From Aquabacter sp965279295 (GTDB taxonomy: Bacteria; Pseudomonadota; Alphaproteobacteria; Rhizobiales; Xanthobacteraceae): 64,000 nt of DNA. Location: NCBI GenBank assembly GCA_965279295.1, contig CBDIHQ010000014.1. One strand, 5' to 3'. The notes beneath the pieces are model-generated. The model saw only the letters and a list, made by a program, of their open reading frames with translations, did not search any database and had not been told where the DNA came from. The first letter of the stretch is position 1. Each line of letters begins with the position of its first letter. Of the stretch, positions 25,940-34,800 are shown piece after piece. The position numbers were made by a program, and so were the translations under genes.

Positions 25940-26668
25940 TTAAATGGCTTTCTTGACGTGAATTCCGCACTCGGTCTTGGCCTGTCCCCGCCAGCGGCCG
26001 GCGCGCGCGTCCTCTCCGGCGGCCACCCGGCTGGTGCAGGGCATGCAGCCGACGGAGGTAAAGCCTAACGTCTGAAGCGGGTGATGAGGCAGTCGGTGGG
26101 CAGTCATCCAGCCCTCGATCTCGGCCGGGCCGAGAGCAGCGAGGGGATTGAACTTGACGCGCCCCGCGTCGAATTCCACCACGGGGATGCGCGCGCGCGT
26201 CGCCGCCTGGTAGCGTTTGCGGCCATTGATCCAGGCATCGTACGGCGCAAGCGCCCGGTCGAGTGGCTCCACCTTGCGCAACGCGCAGCACGCGTCGGGG
26301 TCATCCGACCAGAGGCCGTCGTTGGGATCGCGCAGATCGTGCTCCACCCGGTCCGGATGGCTGGTGCGCACGGCGCTCAGTCCCAGCAATTCGATCAACT
26401 GGTCGCGATAGGCCAGCGTCTCGGGAAACATATGCCCAGTGTCGAGGAAGATCACAGGGATCGAGGGATCCACCTGCGCCATCATGTGCAGCAGCACGGC
26501 GGATTCCGTGCCGAACGAGGAGACGGCGGCAATTCGACCGGCGTGGGTCTCCCGAGCGGTGGACAGGATTTCCAGCGGCGAGGCATCCCGTAACTGTGCG
26601 TCAAGCCGCGCCACGTTGCTCGTCAGTTCGGCTTCGGAAACGGTTTGGGCAAAATTCAGATAGCCCAT
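25940..26668 (-). CDS. cysH: Adenylylsulfate (APS) reductase, assimilatory
   Basis: CysH reduces activated sulfate to sulfite. The 242-residue protein has the PAPS/APS reductase fold (SSFGTESAVLLHMM; IFLDTGHMFPETLAYRD) and both cluster Cys pairs, DACCALRKV and GCMPCTSR, with the C-terminal catalytic Cys in TECGIHV. The CC/CxxC pairs indicate a [4Fe-4S] APS reductase rather than a PAPS reductase. The ATG at 26668 (MGYLNFAQT) follows GAGGA. It is 10 bp after the DUF934 gene in one operon with cysI. Confidence 0.94.
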   Translation of the reverse strand: MGYLNFAQTVSEAELTSNVARLDAQLRDASPLEILSTARETHAGRIAAVSSFGTESAVLLHMMAQVDPSIPVIFLDTGHMFPETLAYRDQLIELLGLSAVRTSHPDRVEHDLRDPNDGLWSDDPDACCALRKVEPLDRALAPYDAWINGRKRYQAATRARIPVVEFDAGRVKFNPLAALGPAEIEGWMTAHRLPHHPLQTLGFTSVGCMPCTSRVAAGEDARAGRWRGQAKTECGIHVKKAI

Positions 26669-26678
26669 GACGGGATCC

Positions 26679-27176
26679 TCAGGCCGGGCGCGATGACAGG
26701 CGCGCCTCGGCCGCTGTACGGCGGCCATCGGCCGTCGGCTGGTAGAAGACGGAATAAGATTTCAGAGCTTCAGCCATGGCGTGGATATCCGCCGCCTTGG
26801 TGATCTCGAATGCATCGAACCCGCATCGGACCATGAACAGGAACTGGTCGCGCAGCACATTCCCCGCCGCGCGCAGTTCGCCGCCATATCCAAGCCGCTC
26901 GCGTAGCAGGCGGGCCTGACTGTAGGCGCGCCCGTCGCGGAACTTCGGGAAGTCCAAGACCACGACAGACAGATGCTGCAGCACCGGCTCAAGTACTCGC
27001 ACATCGGCACTGTTCGGCACCGAGACACCCAGCGGGCTGTTGCGCCCGGCCAGCGCCTTGGCTTCATCGAGCAGGCGCGCGAGGGGCACGATCACCGGGC
27101 CATCGGGCAGTGCGGCGTCCGCATCGACGCGCACGAATGCGTCGGGGATCACTTCACCATTTTTAACGAGCGGCAT
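26679..27176 (-). CDS. DUF934 family protein of the sulfite reduction cluster
   Basis: A 165-residue cytoplasmic protein of DUF934 (VIVPLARLLDEAKAL; VVVLDFPKFRDGRAYSQAR; LRAAGNVLRDQFLFMVRCGF). The family almost always lies between cysI and cysH in alphaproteobacteria, and a role in electron supply or assembly of sulfite reductase has been suggested, but is not shown by the sequence. It overlaps the cysI end by 14 bp, with AAGGAG before the ATG. Confidence 0.88.
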   Translation of the reverse strand: MPLVKNGEVIPDAFVRVDADAALPDGPVIVPLARLLDEAKALAGRNSPLGVSVPNSADVRVLEPVLQHLSVVVLDFPKFRDGRAYSQARLLRERLGYGGELRAAGNVLRDQFLFMVRCGFDAFEITKAADIHAMAEALKSYSVFYQPTADGRRTAAEARLSSRPA

Positions 27177-28815
27177 AGGCGCGCTCCTTGAAGGGATCGA
27201 GACCGAGGCGCTGGATCACAGCGATGAAGCTCTCCTGCGGCGTCTCTCTCAGTTCCAGATAGGTATCGACGATGCGTTCCACAACCTCGACCACCTCTCC
27301 CTCCGGGACGGCAGGGCCAAGCAGTTCGCCGAGACGTGCCTTGTGGTTGGCCTTGCCGCCAAGGGTGATCTGGAAGAACTCCTGGTCCCGCTTTTCCACT
27401 CCGAGGATGCCGATGTGGCCCACATGATGGTGGCCGCAGGCATTGATGCAGCCGGAGATGTTGATGTGCATCCGGCCGATGTCGGCGATGCGGGCTTCGT
27501 CCGCGAACCGCTCGGAAATGCGCTGCGCCACCGGAATGGAGCGGGTGTTCGCAAGCGAGCAATAGTCGAGGCCCGGGCAGGCGATGATGTCGGACACGAG
27601 GCCGATATTCGGCGTCGCTAGGCCTAATGCCGTGAGCCTGCGCCACAGTTCCGGCAGGTCTTTCTGCCGGACATGGGGGAAGGTGATGTTCTGCTCGTGG
27701 GCGACGCGGATTTCGCCATAGGCATACTGATCCGCGAGGTCCGCCATTCCGTCCATCTGATCCGCCGTCGCATCACCCGGCGGCTTGCCCACCGGCTTGA
27801 GCGACAGGGTGACGATGGCGTGGCCCGGCACCTTATGGGGGGCGACCGCATTGGCGTGCCAGCGGGCAAAATCTGCACTCTTCAGCGCGTCCGCTAGTAC
27901 GCTCGGGTTGCTTTCCAGCACCTCGAAGTCGGGCGTCACGAAGCGGTCGCGGATGGTGTCGAAGGCGGCCTCATCGAGCAGAAGCGCGCCCTCGCGGATT
28001 TGCGCCCATTCTGCCTCCACGCGGCGGGCGAATTCCTCCGTGCCGACTTCGTGGACCTGGATCTTGATGCGCGCCTTATAAATGTTGTCGCGCCGCCCGC
28101 CGGAATTATAGACCCGCAGAACGGCCTCCAGATAGGAGAGCAGATCTTCCTTGGGCAAAAACTCGCGGATCGTCTTGCCGATGAACGGCGTGCGGCCGAG
28201 ACCGCCGCCGACGATCACCTCGAAGCCGATCTCGCCATCCTTTCGATGCAGGCGCAGGCCGATGTCATGAACGCGGATCGCGGCGCGGTCGTGCTTGGCC
28301 GCCGTGATGGCAATCTTGAACTTGCGCGGGAGATAGGTGAATTCCGGATGCAGCGTCGACCACTGGCGGATGATCTCCGCATAGAGGCGCGGATCCTCGA
28401 TCTCTTCCGGCGTCGCACCGGCCCACTGGTCCGTGGTGGTGTTGCGGATGCAATTGCCGGAGGTCTGAAGCCCGTGCATGCCGGCGGCCGCAAGGTCCGC
28501 CATGGCATCCGGCAACTCGTTCAGCTTGATCCAGTTGAACTGGATGTTCTGGCGGGTGGTGAAATGGCCGTAGCAGCGATCATAACGCCGCGCCACGTGG
28601 GCGAGCGCGCGCATCTGGTCCGCCGACAGTGTGCCGTAGGGGATGGCGATGCGTAGCATGTAAGCGTGGAGCTGAAGGTAGACGCCGTTCATCAGTCGCA
28701 GCGGCTTGAACTCTTCCTCGTCCAGTTCCCCGGCCAGCCGCCGTTCCACCTGATCGCGGAAGTCGCTCACCCGCTCCTGAAGGAACGCTCGGTCAAACTC
28801 GTCATAAACATACAT
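27163..28815 (-). CDS. cysI: Sulfite reductase hemoprotein (nitrite/sulfite reductase family)
   Basis: The 550-residue enzyme reduces sulfite to sulfide with a siroheme and a [4Fe-4S] cluster. Both cluster motifs are present: CPGLDYCSLANT (C-x5-C) and NISGCINACGHHHVG (C-x3-C), with the duplicated ferredoxin-like halves (FTTRQNIQFNWIKLNELP; EQNITFPHVRQKDLP). Given the cysH neighbour, sulfite rather than nitrite is the likely substrate. No flavoprotein CysJ is nearby, so ferredoxin or another donor may serve. The ATG at 28815 follows GGATCACATC. Confidence 0.92.
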   Translation of the reverse strand: MYVYDEFDRAFLQERVSDFRDQVERRLAGELDEEEFKPLRLMNGVYLQLHAYMLRIAIPYGTLSADQMRALAHVARRYDRCYGHFTTRQNIQFNWIKLNELPDAMADLAAAGMHGLQTSGNCIRNTTTDQWAGATPEEIEDPRLYAEIIRQWSTLHPEFTYLPRKFKIAITAAKHDRAAIRVHDIGLRLHRKDGEIGFEVIVGGGLGRTPFIGKTIREFLPKEDLLSYLEAVLRVYNSGGRRDNIYKARIKIQVHEVGTEEFARRVEAEWAQIREGALLLDEAAFDTIRDRFVTPDFEVLESNPSVLADALKSADFARWHANAVAPHKVPGHAIVTLSLKPVGKPPGDATADQMDGMADLADQYAYGEIRVAHEQNITFPHVRQKDLPELWRRLTALGLATPNIGLVSDIIACPGLDYCSLANTRSIPVAQRISERFADEARIADIGRMHINISGCINACGHHHVGHIGILGVEKRDQEFFQITLGGKANHKARLGELLGPAVPEGEVVEVVERIVDTYLELRETPQESFIAVIQRLGLDPFKERAYAAR

Positions 28816-28835
28816 GATGTGATCCGGTCCGGCGC

Positions 28836-29147
28836 CTATGCGCCGCCTTCCAGCTCGAACGTCGGCCCGCTCACGCGGATTCTCTCACGCAGATTGGCCG
28901 GCTGTGCGCGCCCATCCGAGAGGGAGACCGGGGCGGGATAAGCCCCCACCGCGTGAATTTCGTCGCCATGAGCGACTGTCAGCAGCGCAATCGCACCTTC
29001 CGAAGTGGTCACCACTTCCGCGTCCGCGATATCCGTGGACCAGGCGTGCGCCCCGGTCAGCCACACCACGACGCCGTCCGTGAGGCGGTTCGCCGTCACG
29101 ACGGTGGGGCCGTGGATCTTCAGCTTCTGCTGTAGGGGTGACGTCAT
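28836..29147 (-). CDS. DUF2849 family protein
   Basis: The 103-residue product (PTVVTANRLTDGVVVWLTG, then EVVTTSEGAIALLTVA) belongs to DUF2849, found before cysI in alphaproteobacterial sulfate assimilation operons. The function is unknown; it has no signal peptide. It is the first gene of this operon, 20 bp before cysI, with GAGAGAA close to the ATG. In many relatives a siroheme synthase (cysG) precedes it, but here it does not. Confidence 0.85.
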   Translation of the reverse strand: MTSPLQQKLKIHGPTVVTANRLTDGVVVWLTGAHAWSTDIADAEVVTTSEGAIALLTVAHGDEIHAVGAYPAPVSLSDGRAQPANLRERIRVSGPTFELEGGA

Positions 29148-29350
29148 TTCTCTCGATCCAATGCATAATGCACATATAATAAACGTGAATTATGCTCTTA
29201 ATAGCGGCTCTAAGAGTAATTTATTCGCCGAAAATGTGCAAATAATAATTTCACACGAAGTAATGTTGATTTTATGTGTGCCCACCCGGCGACCAGGGAG
29301 CCGCCGCCGGGCGGCGACACGGCTCTCCTTATCGCCCAGGTGTTGAGACT
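29148..29350 (-). promoter_or_regulatory. Promoter region of the cysI operon with imperfect palindrome
   Basis: This AT-rich gap precedes the DUF2849 gene. CTCTTA and TAAGAG (29195-29200, 29211-29216), extended by AATTA and TAATT, form an imperfect inverted repeat at 29189-29221 about 50 bp from the start codon. It may be the site of a sulfur regulator; no CysB gene is in the window to link it to. Confidence 0.45.
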
Positions 29351-29351
29351 G

Positions 29352-29380
29352 AAAGCGGCCGAAGAGGCTCCGGCCGCTTT
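29352..29380 (-). terminator. Terminator after the 451-residue secreted protein gene
   Basis: A 10-bp perfect stem (AAAGCGGCCG / CGGCCGCTTT) with a 9-base loop starts 4 bp past the stop at 29385. Only a short T-stretch from the stem itself is present on the minus strand. Confidence 0.65.
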
Positions 29381-29384
29381 ATCC

Positions 29385-30740
29385 TCACAACCGCGGGGGC
29401 GCGGCCTGGTTTCCGAGCTTAGCGGCGAAAATCTCGAACAGCCCGGCGTTGTGCGCGCACGCATCCAGAGCGGCCGACGAGTTCGTCGAGGTCGTGTAGC
29501 GCGCCGACGCGAGCATGGAGGGGTATTCCTTCATCGCGTCGTCCCAGATCGATTGTGACACATCCTTGAAACGGGTTTCGATGGACTTGACTCGCTGCTT
29601 CATGGCGTTGATCTGGCCGGCGGTAAAGGGAGGTCCTGACACCTCTTTGAAGGCTTCGACGCAGGCGAGGACGCGCGCATACAGCACATAGGTGTAGCGG
29701 ATCTTCGCCGCCTGGTCGGCGGAGGCCTTCTCCTTCTCGGCATCGGCCATTCCGGGAATATCCTTCGCCCCCCAGACACTCTTCAGGCTGTTGTAGGCGG
29801 CTGGCGGCAGAGGCTTTTTGTGCACGGACTGGATCAGGGCCGAATAATCCAGCTTGGTCGCGAGCGATGCCGCCTCAATCGCCGCCTTGGTGAGGTCCGG
29901 CTGGGACAACTGCTTGGTCTGGAAGCAGTCCGAGCGTTCGCGGGTGGGATATTTCACCGTGCCTGCCATGCGGCGCTTGGTGTCGTCATCCGCCCCCTGG
30001 ATCAGGTCTTCGAGGCCATTATAGAAGCCGTAGACTGCAAGGCATGTCTGCTTCAGATCGGCGGGGGTCATCTTGTCGGCCGCCGCTCCCTTCAGCTTCG
30101 CCAGAACGTTGGAATATCCCGCCGTCTCGAAGCACTTCTTGATTGCTTCTGCGGTGAGCGCCTTCGGGTTGATCTCGGCGATATATTTCCGGCCGCCGAA
30201 ATCAGCGGCGATGTATTTGGCCGCCGCAAACTGCAGGAGGTAGAGCTGCGACAAGCTGGTAAGCGCACGCACGGCGTCCGGGAAGCCGTCCGGGCTATCC
30301 AGCTTGAAGGGGGCGTTGAGCACGAAGAACCCGGCATTCGAGTCGGTGTCGGTGGCGTAGCGCCAGGTCTTCGGGAAGACGATGGAGACGCTGTCCTTGT
30401 CCCGGTCGAAGAAGGTCGCGCTCTTGATGAGATCGACGCTGCTGAAGATGCTCACTTCGCCCGACGAGGGCGAGCCGATGTTCGCAGTGTTGATGAACGG
30501 GCCGACGTAGCCGTCTGCCTTGCAGATATAGTCTACGGAAATGCCGTTCGCGCCGGACGCGGACAGAGGGATGGTATAGCTGCCCTCCTGGGCGTACGCC
30601 TGACCAGGTGCGAGGAGGATCGCGAAAATCATCCACCAGCGGGCGCCGACACTCAGTTCGGTTTTCTGGGCGACGCTCAACCTCGCAACAAGGTTGGAGA
30701 AAAAAGCACGCGGCTTCTGCGTGCGGTTGGATACGGTCAT
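29385..30740 (-). CDS. Exported protein of unknown function
   Basis: A 451-residue protein with a long basic N-region, a hydrophobic stretch (WWMIFAILLAPGQAYAQE) and a probable cleavage site after AYA, so it should be secreted to the periplasm or beyond. The mature part has several Cys (YICKADGY, KKCFETAGY, KQTCLAVYGF, SDCFQTKQ, VLACVEAF, LDACAHNAG) that could make three disulfides, and is largely helical by composition. I recognise no family or catalytic motif. It is a single-gene unit with its own terminator and lies between the cys operon and a nitronate monooxygenase-like gene. Codon use is like its neighbours. Confidence 0.8.
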   Translation of the reverse strand: MTVSNRTQKPRAFFSNLVARLSVAQKTELSVGARWWMIFAILLAPGQAYAQEGSYTIPLSASGANGISVDYICKADGYVGPFINTANIGSPSSGEVSIFSSVDLIKSATFFDRDKDSVSIVFPKTWRYATDTDSNAGFFVLNAPFKLDSPDGFPDAVRALTSLSQLYLLQFAAAKYIAADFGGRKYIAEINPKALTAEAIKKCFETAGYSNVLAKLKGAAADKMTPADLKQTCLAVYGFYNGLEDLIQGADDDTKRRMAGTVKYPTRERSDCFQTKQLSQPDLTKAAIEAASLATKLDYSALIQSVHKKPLPPAAYNSLKSVWGAKDIPGMADAEKEKASADQAAKIRYTYVLYARVLACVEAFKEVSGPPFTAGQINAMKQRVKSIETRFKDVSQSIWDDAMKEYPSMLASARYTTSTNSSAALDACAHNAGLFEIFAAKLGNQAAPPRL

Positions 30741-30851
30741 TTGGACGCCCCCCCCGGGCGAATGTTCGGTTTACCAGCCCGCGAAGCAGGCAGAGTTTTT
30801 TCAGAAGGCGGCTAACTTTTTACTCCTGAGGGGGTCTCGCTAGACCGCTCT

Positions 30852-31784
30852 CTAAAGCATCCGATCAGCAGCGGCCCGCGCCGCCTCGAACTCGGAGATC
30901 AGCCGGCGGCAGAGGTCGCCGGTGGATGGAACATCCAGGACCGACCCCACACCCTGGCCAGCGGACCAGATATTTTTCCAGGCGCGCGCCTCTTCCTCCA
31001 TGTCGAGCCCCCCATGCTCCGGCAGATGATCTGGATCGAGACCTGCCGCAAGGATGCTGGGTCGCAGGAAGTTAGCGGGTACCCCTGAGATGGCCGGTGT
31101 ATAGAGAATGTCTTTTGCTTCGGCTAGCTTGATCATTGCCTTGTAGGCGTCCGGCGCCTCACTCTCGCGTGTGGCGATGAAGCGCGTTCCCAAATAGGCA
31201 AGGTCGGCTCCGAGCATCCGTGCGGCCGCTACGTGTGTGCCCGTGGACATGGCGCCCGATAGAATAATAGTGCCGTCGAAGACCCCACGGATTTCTGGAA
31301 CGAGCGCGAACGGGCTCAGCAGGCCCGCGTGGCCGCCGGCGCCAGCGCAGACCGCTATGATGCCATCGACGCCGGCTTCCGCGGCTTTTTCGGCGTGGCG
31401 GCGGCTGACCACGTCATGGAATACCAAGCCTCCGTAGGATTGGACCGCCTTCACCACTTCCGGCACCGCGCCCAGGGAGGTGATGACCACCGGTACCTTC
31501 TTGTCGACCGTGACTTTCAGGTCAGCCTCAAGGCGGTGGTTGCTGCGATGGACAATCAAATTCACAGCGAACGGCGCCGCATCCTGCACGCCGTCGAGGC
31601 GGCCGGTTATCTCGTCCAGCCAGTCGGCATAGCCCTGCGTCGTGCGCTGGTTCAGGGCGGGAAAGCTGCCGAGAAGGCCGGCAGTGCAGGTTTCCACCAC
31701 GAGGTCCGGATTCGACACCAGGAACATGGGCGCGGCGATGATGGGGGCCTTGATGCGTCCCCGCAGGGCGTCCGGAAGCGGCAT
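30852..31784 (-). CDS. Nitronate monooxygenase / 2-nitropropane dioxygenase-like flavoprotein
   Basis: The 310-residue TIM-barrel FMN protein shows IIAAPMFLVSNPDLVVE, NLIVHRSNHRL, the glycine-rich CAGAGGHAG and ARMLGADLAYLGTRFIAT, characteristic of the nitronate monooxygenase/NPD family. Related enzymes oxidise nitronates or act as enoyl reductases, so the substrate is open. The ATG at 31784 (MPLPDALRGRIKAP) gives the family N-terminus; an upstream start adds an unlikely leader. It is divergent from an enoyl-CoA hydratase gene, suggesting a shared role in a catabolic pathway. Confidence 0.87.
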   Translation of the reverse strand: MPLPDALRGRIKAPIIAAPMFLVSNPDLVVETCTAGLLGSFPALNQRTTQGYADWLDEITGRLDGVQDAAPFAVNLIVHRSNHRLEADLKVTVDKKVPVVITSLGAVPEVVKAVQSYGGLVFHDVVSRRHAEKAAEAGVDGIIAVCAGAGGHAGLLSPFALVPEIRGVFDGTIILSGAMSTGTHVAAARMLGADLAYLGTRFIATRESEAPDAYKAMIKLAEAKDILYTPAISGVPANFLRPSILAAGLDPDHLPEHGGLDMEEEARAWKNIWSAGQGVGSVLDVPSTGDLCRRLISEFEAARAAADRML

Positions 31785-31934
31785 GGGAGTGATCCTCGAA
31801 GGCCGGTGGATGTGAACCGCAGGCGCGATAGGATTAAGTGGCACGCATGCTCATGCGCCGCCAAGTCCGGGGTGGCGCAACAACGCATTGCTCGGCCAGT
31901 CGCAGGTCGCAGAAAATTTCAAGGGAGAATGCCC

Positions 31935-32726
31935 ATGTCCGATGCCGATCCCGTGCTTCTCGCCCTCACAGGCGGTATCGCCAGCATCCGCTTCAACCGT
32001 CCGCACGTCCTCAATGCCATAGACGAGCATTCTATCCTGGCGTTCAAGCGGGCGGTGGAGACGGTCGCGGTGGAGCCTTCGGTTCGGGTCGTGGTGCTGT
32101 CCGGCGCCGGCAAGGGGTTCCTGGCGGGCGGGGATGTCGGCCGTTTCCATGAAGCGGGCGAGCAGGCGGCAGAGGTGGTGGCCTCCATTATCGACCCGTT
32201 CCATGAGGCGCTGCGCCTGCTGACCAGCTTGCGCCAGCCGGTGGTGGCGGCGCTGCACGGTGCGGTCGCGGGCGCCGGGCTGAGCATTGCCCTTGCGGCA
32301 GATCTTGCGATCGCTTCAGAGGATACGAAATTCACCCTGGCCTACACCCGGATCGGCACCAGCCCGGATGGCGGCGCATCCTGGAGCCTGCCTCGGGTGG
32401 TGGGCTTGCGGAAGGCGCTGGAACTCGCCCTGCTCAGCGATGTGATCGGGGCTGCAGAGGCGGAGCGGCTGGGGTTGGTGAACAAGGTGGTGCCCGCCGA
32501 TCAGCTTGCGAGCGAGGTGGACGCTCTGGTTCACCGACTCTCCGCCGGGCCGACCCAGGCGTATGGCCGGGTGAAGGCGCTGCTGCGCGGGTCGTTTGAG
32601 CGCGATCTCGTCGGGCAACTTGCTGCCGAGCGCGATGCCTTCCTCGGCAGCGTGGGCACCAGGGATTTTACGGAGGGTGTTGCCGCGTTCGTACAAAAGC
32701 GCCCACCCGTATTCGAGGGGCATTGA
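31935..32726 (+). CDS. Enoyl-CoA hydratase/isomerase family protein
   Basis: The 263-residue crotonase-fold protein has RFNRPHVLNAIDEHSI, the oxyanion segment AGKGFLAGGDVGRF and HGAVAGAGLSIALAADL, then FTLAYTRIGTSPDGGASW. The pattern with SPDGGASW resembles PaaG-type isomerases more than classic hydratases, whose two Glu are not both evident. The ATG at 31935 follows GGGAG by 7 bases; a nearer ATG at 31929 is too close. The upstream in-frame extension overlaps the divergent gene and is not real. Confidence 0.87.
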   Translation: MSDADPVLLALTGGIASIRFNRPHVLNAIDEHSILAFKRAVETVAVEPSVRVVVLSGAGKGFLAGGDVGRFHEAGEQAAEVVASIIDPFHEALRLLTSLRQPVVAALHGAVAGAGLSIALAADLAIASEDTKFTLAYTRIGTSPDGGASWSLPRVVGLRKALELALLSDVIGAAEAERLGLVNKVVPADQLASEVDALVHRLSAGPTQAYGRVKALLRGSFERDLVGQLAAERDAFLGSVGTRDFTEGVAAFVQKRPPVFEGH

Positions 32727-32809
32727 AATAATCACAAAAATTTAACGTAATATTGACAATTCCCTGTCATTGGTGGTTATATATCCACAATATCCATAAG
32801 GATTGTGGA

Positions 32810-33010
32810 ATGTCCTACTCATCGACAGATCGGGCGGCCACGCAGCGGCTCGTCTCGGACAATGAGGCCGTCCGCCAGCCGTGGCTTGATTGGGTCATGT
32901 TCGCCGTGGCTTATGCGATAATCGTCGGCTGGATCATTTTCGCTGTCCCGGCCGAGGGGCAGCGGCACGCTGATCGTGGCAGCGCGATCACGACAATCCA
33001 GGCCCGCTAA
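32810..33010 (+). CDS. Small single-span membrane protein, unknown
   Basis: A 66-residue product with a charged N-terminus (DRAATQRLVSDNEAVRQPW), one hydrophobic helix (WVMFAVAYAIIVGWIIFAV) and a polar tail. AAGGAT lies 6 bases before the ATG. No family recognised. The ribosome site and the start lie in a hairpin-forming leader (CCACAAT at 32785-32791 with ATTGTGG at 32802-32808), which may affect translation. It lies between the enoyl-CoA hydratase gene and a convergent lipoprotein gene. Confidence 0.6.
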   Translation: MSYSSTDRAATQRLVSDNEAVRQPWLDWVMFAVAYAIIVGWIIFAVPAEGQRHADRGSAITTIQAR

Positions 33011-33065
33011 GACCCTTCGATATTCGTGGATCGGACGCCGGTGCGCTCCGTCCCTAGCACCCGCC

Positions 33066-33665
33066 TCAGCGGGTAAGGACGATCGACTGATTGTTGTCGG
33101 CGATGATGCCGACATAGCGGTTGGGACCGGCGGGGGCGAGCCGGGCAGTGACCTTGCCGACATGGTTCTGGAGCACGAGGTCCGAACCGAGCATGTCCCA
33201 GCCCTTGGTCATGAAGATTTCGCTCGGGCACGAGATGTCGGCTTGAGCCGACAAGCCGCTGGCGCCTCGTGCCGTGGAGAGGGTCAGCGGGCAGGTATGC
33301 GCGCCATTGTCCCAGGAAAACGTCCACGCGCCGGAAAGCTGTTCCTGCGTGTTCGACGCGGCATAGGCGGTACCGCCCGGATTGACGGGTGGCGGGGTGA
33401 GGGGAACGTTGCCGGCACTTGCGGTGGCGGTGGGCGTCACGGCCGCCCGGGCGGTGTTGGCGCCAGCTCCCGTCACGGGTGGGGCGGACGAAGCGACAGA
33501 ACCCGGCGCCGCCATTGGCGCGCTCTCGATCGGGCTGGTCGGCGCATTGAGGATGCGGGCGGACTCGACGGCGCTCGTTTTTGTTCCGAATCCATCCAGC
33601 TCGGTGCTGCACCCTGAGATCAGGAGCGCCGAGGTCATGGCGATTGGAGCAAAATAGAGCTTCAT
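33066..33665 (-). CDS. Lipoprotein with Inh/Omp19-type inhibitor domain
   Basis: A 199-residue outer-membrane-type lipoprotein: signal peptide then lipobox LLISGC, a Pro/Ala/Thr-rich linker of about 90 residues, and a C-terminal beta-barrel domain (LSGAWTFSWDNGAHTCPLTL ... YVGIIADNNQSIVLTR). This resembles the protease-inhibitor Inh/AprI family, also found in Brucella Omp19, with two Cys (HTC, ISC) likely to form its disulfide. The ATG at 33665 is preceded by GGGAG; the longer frame upstream has no lipobox arrangement. It may protect against periplasmic or host proteases. Confidence 0.8.
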   Translation of the reverse strand: MKLYFAPIAMTSALLISGCSTELDGFGTKTSAVESARILNAPTSPIESAPMAAPGSVASSAPPVTGAGANTARAAVTPTATASAGNVPLTPPPVNPGGTAYAASNTQEQLSGAWTFSWDNGAHTCPLTLSTARGASGLSAQADISCPSEIFMTKGWDMLGSDLVLQNHVGKVTARLAPAGPNRYVGIIADNNQSIVLTR

Positions 33666-34017
33666 CAAAACCGTCTCCCAATGCCGTCGCACCGGACGCT
33701 GTCGCTCCCGGTGCTTCGCACTTTCGCCGCTGCAACCTGGAACGTAATGAGGCGGATAAAGCCCTTTCACGTCCCAAACCCGGCAACTCTCAGTTCGCCC
33801 CCTCAGGAGACTGTGAGCCGACCCACCTTCCTCCAGAACATGGCAAGAGCATGACCCTGCGTCCGAAGCGTGAGGATAGCGTTAATGCGTCGCGGCGTCT
33901 GTCCCGCGTTGCCCCGCTCACGCCGGCGCCCAGCGTACGGCGATTTCTTGAAACGGGTCTTCGCGATAGGCCCACGATGTTCTATTTGCGGGACAACTCA
34001 TACCGGAAAGGTCGCCG

Positions 34018-34788
34018 ATGTATCAGATGCTGGACCCGAAGACGCTCACCGTCCTCATCACCGGCGGCACCTCGGGCATTGGCGCCGCCGCTGTCCGTCG
34101 TTTCGCCGGAGCGGGAAGCCGCGTCATCGTCGCCGGCCGGCGTGCCGACCGGCTCAAGGCCCTGGCCGACGAATTCGGAGACAAGGTCCACCCGATCGAG
34201 GTGGACGTGCGTGACTGGGATGCCACCCGCGCCGCCTTCGAGACGCTGCCTGCGCCCTTCGCCGATTATAATATCGTTTTCGCCAATGCCGGCCTCGCCC
34301 TTGGCCTGGAGCCTGCTCATCAGGTCGCGATGGAGGACTGGCACGCCATGGTGGACACCAACGTGAAGGGCCTGCTCCACACCATCCGCGCGACGCTCCC
34401 CTCGATGATCGCCCGCAAGGAAGGCCACGTCGTCCTCACCGGCTCGATCGCTGGGGACTATGCCTATCCCGGTGGCAATGCCTATGGCGGCACCAAGGCG
34501 TTCGTGAAGCAGTTCTCGCTCGGCCTCTGGGCCGATATCGCCGGCTCGGGGGTCCGTGTCACCAATATCGAGCCGGGAATGACCGAAACCGAGTTTTCCC
34601 TGGTTCGCTTCAAGGGTGATGCGGAAAAGGCCGACAAGGTCTACCAGGGCGTCGCGCCCATGGTCGGGGAAGACATCGCCGAGCAGGTGTTCTTCGCCTG
34701 CACCCTGCCGCGCCACGTCAACATCAACCGCATCCAGGCCATGGCCAGTCATCAGGGCTTCGGCCCCTTGGTCATCAAGCGCGGTTAG
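34018..34788 (+). CDS. Short-chain dehydrogenase/reductase (YdfG-like)
   Basis: The 256-residue SDR has the NAD(P) site TGGTSGIGAAAVRRF, ANAG, the catalytic Ser (TGSIAGDYAYPGG) and YGGTK for YxxxK. The C-terminal PRHVNINRIQAM is typical of the YdfG group, which reduces 3-hydroxy acids or malonic semialdehyde with NADP(H). The Arg after the first Gly-rich segment (AGRRADR) suggests NADP. AAAGG stands 6 bases before the ATG. A hairpin follows the stop. Confidence 0.87.
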   Translation: MYQMLDPKTLTVLITGGTSGIGAAAVRRFAGAGSRVIVAGRRADRLKALADEFGDKVHPIEVDVRDWDATRAAFETLPAPFADYNIVFANAGLALGLEPAHQVAMEDWHAMVDTNVKGLLHTIRATLPSMIARKEGHVVLTGSIAGDYAYPGGNAYGGTKAFVKQFSLGLWADIAGSGVRVTNIEPGMTETEFSLVRFKGDAEKADKVYQGVAPMVGEDIAEQVFFACTLPRHVNINRIQAMASHQGFGPLVIKRG

Positions 34789-34800
34789 GGCGACAGCCAA

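Noticed and set aside
31329..31934. N-terminal extension of the enoyl-CoA hydratase frame
   Set aside because: It runs through the divergent nitronate monooxygenase gene; the ATG at 31935 has a proper ribosome site and gives the family length.
33850..33969. Possible short protein before the SDR gene
   Set aside because: About 40 codons with no convincing ribosome site or conserved pattern; more likely part of the promoter region.
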